A stretch of 64,000 nt of DNA from Piscinibacter sp. Lineage in GTDB: Bacteria; Pseudomonadota; Gammaproteobacteria; Burkholderiales; Burkholderiaceae_C. The stretch lies in assembly GCA_019635485.1 (NCBI GenBank), contig JAHBZL010000027.1, forward strand, positions 1 to 64,000, in the 5' to 3' direction. The notes below the pieces were generated by a model that did no database searches, was not told where the DNA came from, and saw only the letters and a list, made by a program, of their open reading frames with translations. A program made the translations under genes and the position numbers. Of this stretch, positions 62,401 to 64,000 are shown piece by piece (the stretch's first letter is position 1; each line of letters begins with the position of its first letter).

Positions 62401-64000
62401 GGTTCAGCAGTTCGCGGTCCACCAGCGCCTGCGGGCCGGCGATCGGGTCGTGTTCGTAGTGGCCGACCAGGATGGGCTGCGACAGGAAGCGCAGGTCCAT
62501 CGCGTGCACTGACACCTCGAGCCGGCGCTTCGGCCGCGGCGGCACGCGGTTGCGCAGCGAGCCGCCGAGCAGCCGGCGCTGCACCGCGTCGGCATCCTCG
62601 AGCACCGGCGGGCCGGCGTCGTAGCTGGTCGGCTGCGGCTGCTCGATCGCGCGCACCGGGGGCGGCGAGCTCATCAGCTGCGCGGTGCTGCCCGTGCCCA
62701 GCAGCTCGACCAGCGCCTCGAAGTACTCGGCCGTGGACGGCAGGTCGCCGTGCGCGGCGGGCATGTAGTAGTACGCGCCGACGTTGTCGATGCGCCCGGA
62801 CTCCCAGGTCACGGTGCCGTCGCCGCGCGTCGTGCCGACCATCTTCAGCCGACCGCGCTCCTCGCGCAGCCCGCAGGGCGTGTTGCGCGCGATGCCGTAC
62901 ACGTAGACGGCGTTCTTCGCGTAGTCCTCGGGCAGCGCCGGGCGCCGCGTGCCGTCCTGCGTCCAGAGCCAGCTGGCCGAATCGAGCGCCTGCTGCGTCG
63001 GGCGTCCGACCTTGCCGTCGCCGAACCAGAAGTCCTTCACCAGCGGCGGGAAGGTCGCGGCCCAGGTGGCCGCGTCCTGGAAGTTCCAGCCCTCCTGCCC
63101 GCCGTCGCTCTGGCCCTGGAAGATGTCCTTGAAGCCGGGCTTGGGCAGCAGCTGCAGCGCGCCGCGGAAGCCGGCGACGATGTCGAGCACCTGCTGCATG
63201 TCGTCGGCGAGGTCCAGCCGCACCAGCGTGCGCAGCGTGTCGCCCTTGCCGATCAGGTTCTCGACCATCGAGTAGGCACCCTGGTTCGGCGTGCCCAGCA
63301 TCACCAGGCGCGCGCCCTTGCGCGCCATCAGCGTGTCCATCACCGCGCGCCGGCGGTGGATGCAGGCGCGCACGACCAGGCCGCCCATGCTGTGCGCGAG
63401 CAGGCGCACCGGCTGCTCGGTTTCGGCCAGCAGACGGTCGAGCAGCTGGCCGAGGCGCTCGGCCAGCACGTCCAGCGGCTGGCGCCAGTCGTAGGCGAAG
63501 CGTTCGACACGATGGCTCTTGGACAGGTGCTCGGCCAGCTTGCCGTAGAACATGCCGAACAGCTCTTCGGCGAACACCTCGTTGCGCTCGCCGCTCCAGG
63601 CGATCTTCTTCAGGCCGCCGGTGGCGATGTCCAGCGGGTCGAACCAGACCCGGTCGATGTCGGCCGCGCCACCGGCCTTCTCGCGGCGCAGCGCCAGGTG
63701 CGAACCCATCACCCCCGGCAGCAGCACGACCACCGGCCGGTCCGCGCTGGCCACGTCGCGCTTGGCCGCGGCGGCGGCCTGCAGCGCGGCCTCGTACTCG
63801 GCGGGCGCGGGCAGCGCGATGAAGCTCTCGACCTGCTCGGGCCGGTCGTCCACCAGCCAGTCGCGCAGCGCGGCGCGCGTGTCGCCGTTGACGAAGTAGC
63901 GGAAGTGGGAGACCTCGGCGCCGCGGTCGAACTTGACCCGCGCGGCGGCGCGTGTGGCGATGCCGGCCAGCATCGCCGGCGTGTCGACGACGAGGTCGTT
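59462..64000 (-). CDS. Very large alpha/beta-hydrolase-CHAT fusion protein, 5' end cut by window
   Basis: At least 1512 residues are visible; the frame is open past the window end, so the start is upstream. Counting from Met at 63973, residues 78-330 form an LCAT-like alpha/beta hydrolase with LLPGVMGSHL and nucleophile elbow AHSMGG (Ser195). A middle region of about 400 residues is unrecognised. A CHAT protease-like domain follows: RVLHISAHGVFD and LVFLNCCHLG provide the His and Cys, with FYQHLLLHGRAFGDAV and WGAFQAYGDPGW after them. The last 450 residues are helical, possibly TPR. No signal peptide is visible. CHAT proteins act as proteases in bacterial conflict systems; fusion to a lipase-like domain suggests two enzymatic activities. 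Confidence 0.85.
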   Translation of the reverse strand, partial: NDLVVDTPAMLAGIATRAAARVKFDRGAEVSHFRYFVNGDTRAALRDWLVDDRPEQVESFIALPAPAEYEAALQAAAAAKRDVASADRPVVVLLPGVMGSHLALRREKAGGAADIDRVWFDPLDIATGGLKKIAWSGERNEVFAEELFGMFYGKLAEHLSKSHRVERFAYDWRQPLDVLAERLGQLLDRLLAETEQPVRLLAHSMGGLVVRACIHRRRAVMDTLMARKGARLVMLGTPNQGAYSMVENLIGKGDTLRTLVRLDLADDMQQVLDIVAGFRGALQLLPKPGFKDIFQGQSDGGQEGWNFQDAATWAATFPPLVKDFWFGDGKVGRPTQQALDSASWLWTQDGTRRPALPEDYAKNAVYVYGIARNTPCGLREERGRLKMVGTTRGDGTVTWESGRIDNVGAYYYMPAAHGDLPSTAEYFEALVELLGTGSTAQLMSSPPPVRAIEQPQPTSYDAGPPVLEDADAVQRRLLGGSLRNRVPPRPKRRLEVSVHAMDLRFLSQPILVGHYEHDPIAGPQALVDRELLNRDLSERHALGLYPGPLGGASAVLRIPSELERLRGSLTGAVITGLGSYDKPLTLESLTEAVRAGALRYLLQVIDLFGKGERELPLAALLLGYNSSANLTVGASVEALVRGVMDANARFQETTGLKISIGRLQIVELYLDTAITAVYALRYLNARLAAEAQRLGTQLICRPDLVQGEGVRQRLLDSHGGAYWPRLLVTDADRDDATCPPECYAPRCPPECREDPCECRDAENPDGTPPVPRGPASRALVAERLRFLYVGQRARAESVVQQRQPGLIEQIVRRQIHSAVWQEDFGRMLFQLMVPHDFKDAARQLDRVVLVVDSYTANLPWELLLADDPMRQDSDKRPLALRTAVVRQLASTQFRRQVRQAIGRSALVIGNPSLDKFLQFFPGPRQRPNQQPPELTGAEAEAGAVAGVLRQTGYEVTEVIGADRSANDVLAALYRRPWRVLHISAHGVFDLRHVDGRLRSGVLLSDGVLLTAAEVDAMEVVPELVFLNCCHLGKVDSVHVRDGNKLAASTARELIEIGVRCVVVAGWAVTDTHARLFGETFYQHLLLHGRAFGDAVFEARKVVWEQDGSDITWGAFQAYGDPGWLAEPRAERDGGAGGDPHFVSPEELLDRLARLRADLRRRGDRQTESERRAQVKALEDLLRKRCPPAWLTRPELQSALGATWRDLGEFEAARTALQAALMAIDRTGGVPVRDIEQLANVEARLGERQGDVARVEAALQRLDRLDELVGASNPERGALRGSALKRLASLHARTLLPPDPASGSARSAALDGLRRALADCARAYRAAEGRPDRDFDPYPALNRLALEALLGSADPDAAALAKHCGRVAAQNFARLPDPWAAAMQPEALLVERLLDGSFGAAGEPGAGAFEAVAQAYAETLAGISFKPVELQSVFGHLELLSRLADALSTGGGAGAAALRRSADRLLQLLRRLQPGRRLRDDRPAAAVEAEAPPAPRAAAKAPRKAARKTRRGT

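Overview
The window is very GC-rich, tightly packed bacterial chromosome, most likely from a betaproteobacterium of the order Burkholderiales (Rubrivivax/Leptothrix/Ideonella-like). This rests on the phasin gene with TGCTGC-N3-GCAGCA operators, the cysK-creB-creC block beside hemE and priA, the PEP-CTERM/exosortase locus, and many GTG starts with ATGA/GTGA overlaps. No rRNA, tRNA, CRISPR array or insertion sequence was seen. The first gene and the last gene are cut by the window edges.

Layout. 1-5.6 kb: a cut Rossmann-like gene, then a minus-strand exosortase operon with a VIT/vWA PEP-CTERM substrate, an exosortase, an EpsI-like partner and a GT51 transglycosylase. 5.7-9.5 kb: a protein with three TIR-like segments overlapping a STAND ATPase that ends in an RDD membrane domain. 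9.6-16 kb: a lipoprotein, membrane proteins, an ECF sigma/TPR-kinase pair and a DUF922-type metalloprotease-like protein. 15.9-17.6 kb: an ECF41 sigma factor and its NmrA-like target, each with a recognisable ECF41 promoter. 17.7-25.2 kb: gnd, small envelope proteins, an HtrA-like protease divergent from three DUF2589-like proteins, and a DUF6502/DUF5666 pair. 25.4-33.7 kb: a candidate extracellular electron-transfer operon with a b-type membrane protein, 24-heme and 20(+1)-heme cytochromes, an outer-membrane barrel and an Fe-S/FAD oxidoreductase.

33.8-45 kb is mostly housekeeping: a 3-hydroxyisobutyrate dehydrogenase-like enzyme, phasin, tandem GGDEF protein, CreBC, CysK, HemE, PriA and a UPF0149 protein. 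The hemE-priA gap (365 bp) is AT-richer and carries a consensus DnaA box, a second DnaA-like box, a third phasin-type palindrome and a 22-bp palindrome. 45-50.6 kb: sensor kinase, response regulator, chemoreceptor and a DUF3237 protein. 50.6-55.6 kb: PhoX-type phosphatase in line with an SsuBC/TauBC-like ABC transporter, whose binding protein lies beyond a 46-residue lipoprotein gene on the other strand. 55.6-58.7 kb: protease, FHA-membrane protein and SDR with overlapping ends. 58.7-64 kb: LysM-M15 peptidase and a very large alpha/beta-hydrolase-CHAT protein.

The best candidates for undescribed biology are the TIR/STAND-RDD pair, the hydrolase-CHAT protein with its cell-wall peptidase neighbour, the protease/DUF2589-like cluster, the exosortase operon that includes a peptidoglycan transglycosylase, and the high-heme electron conduit. 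All functional calls come from reading motifs by eye; no database search was run.
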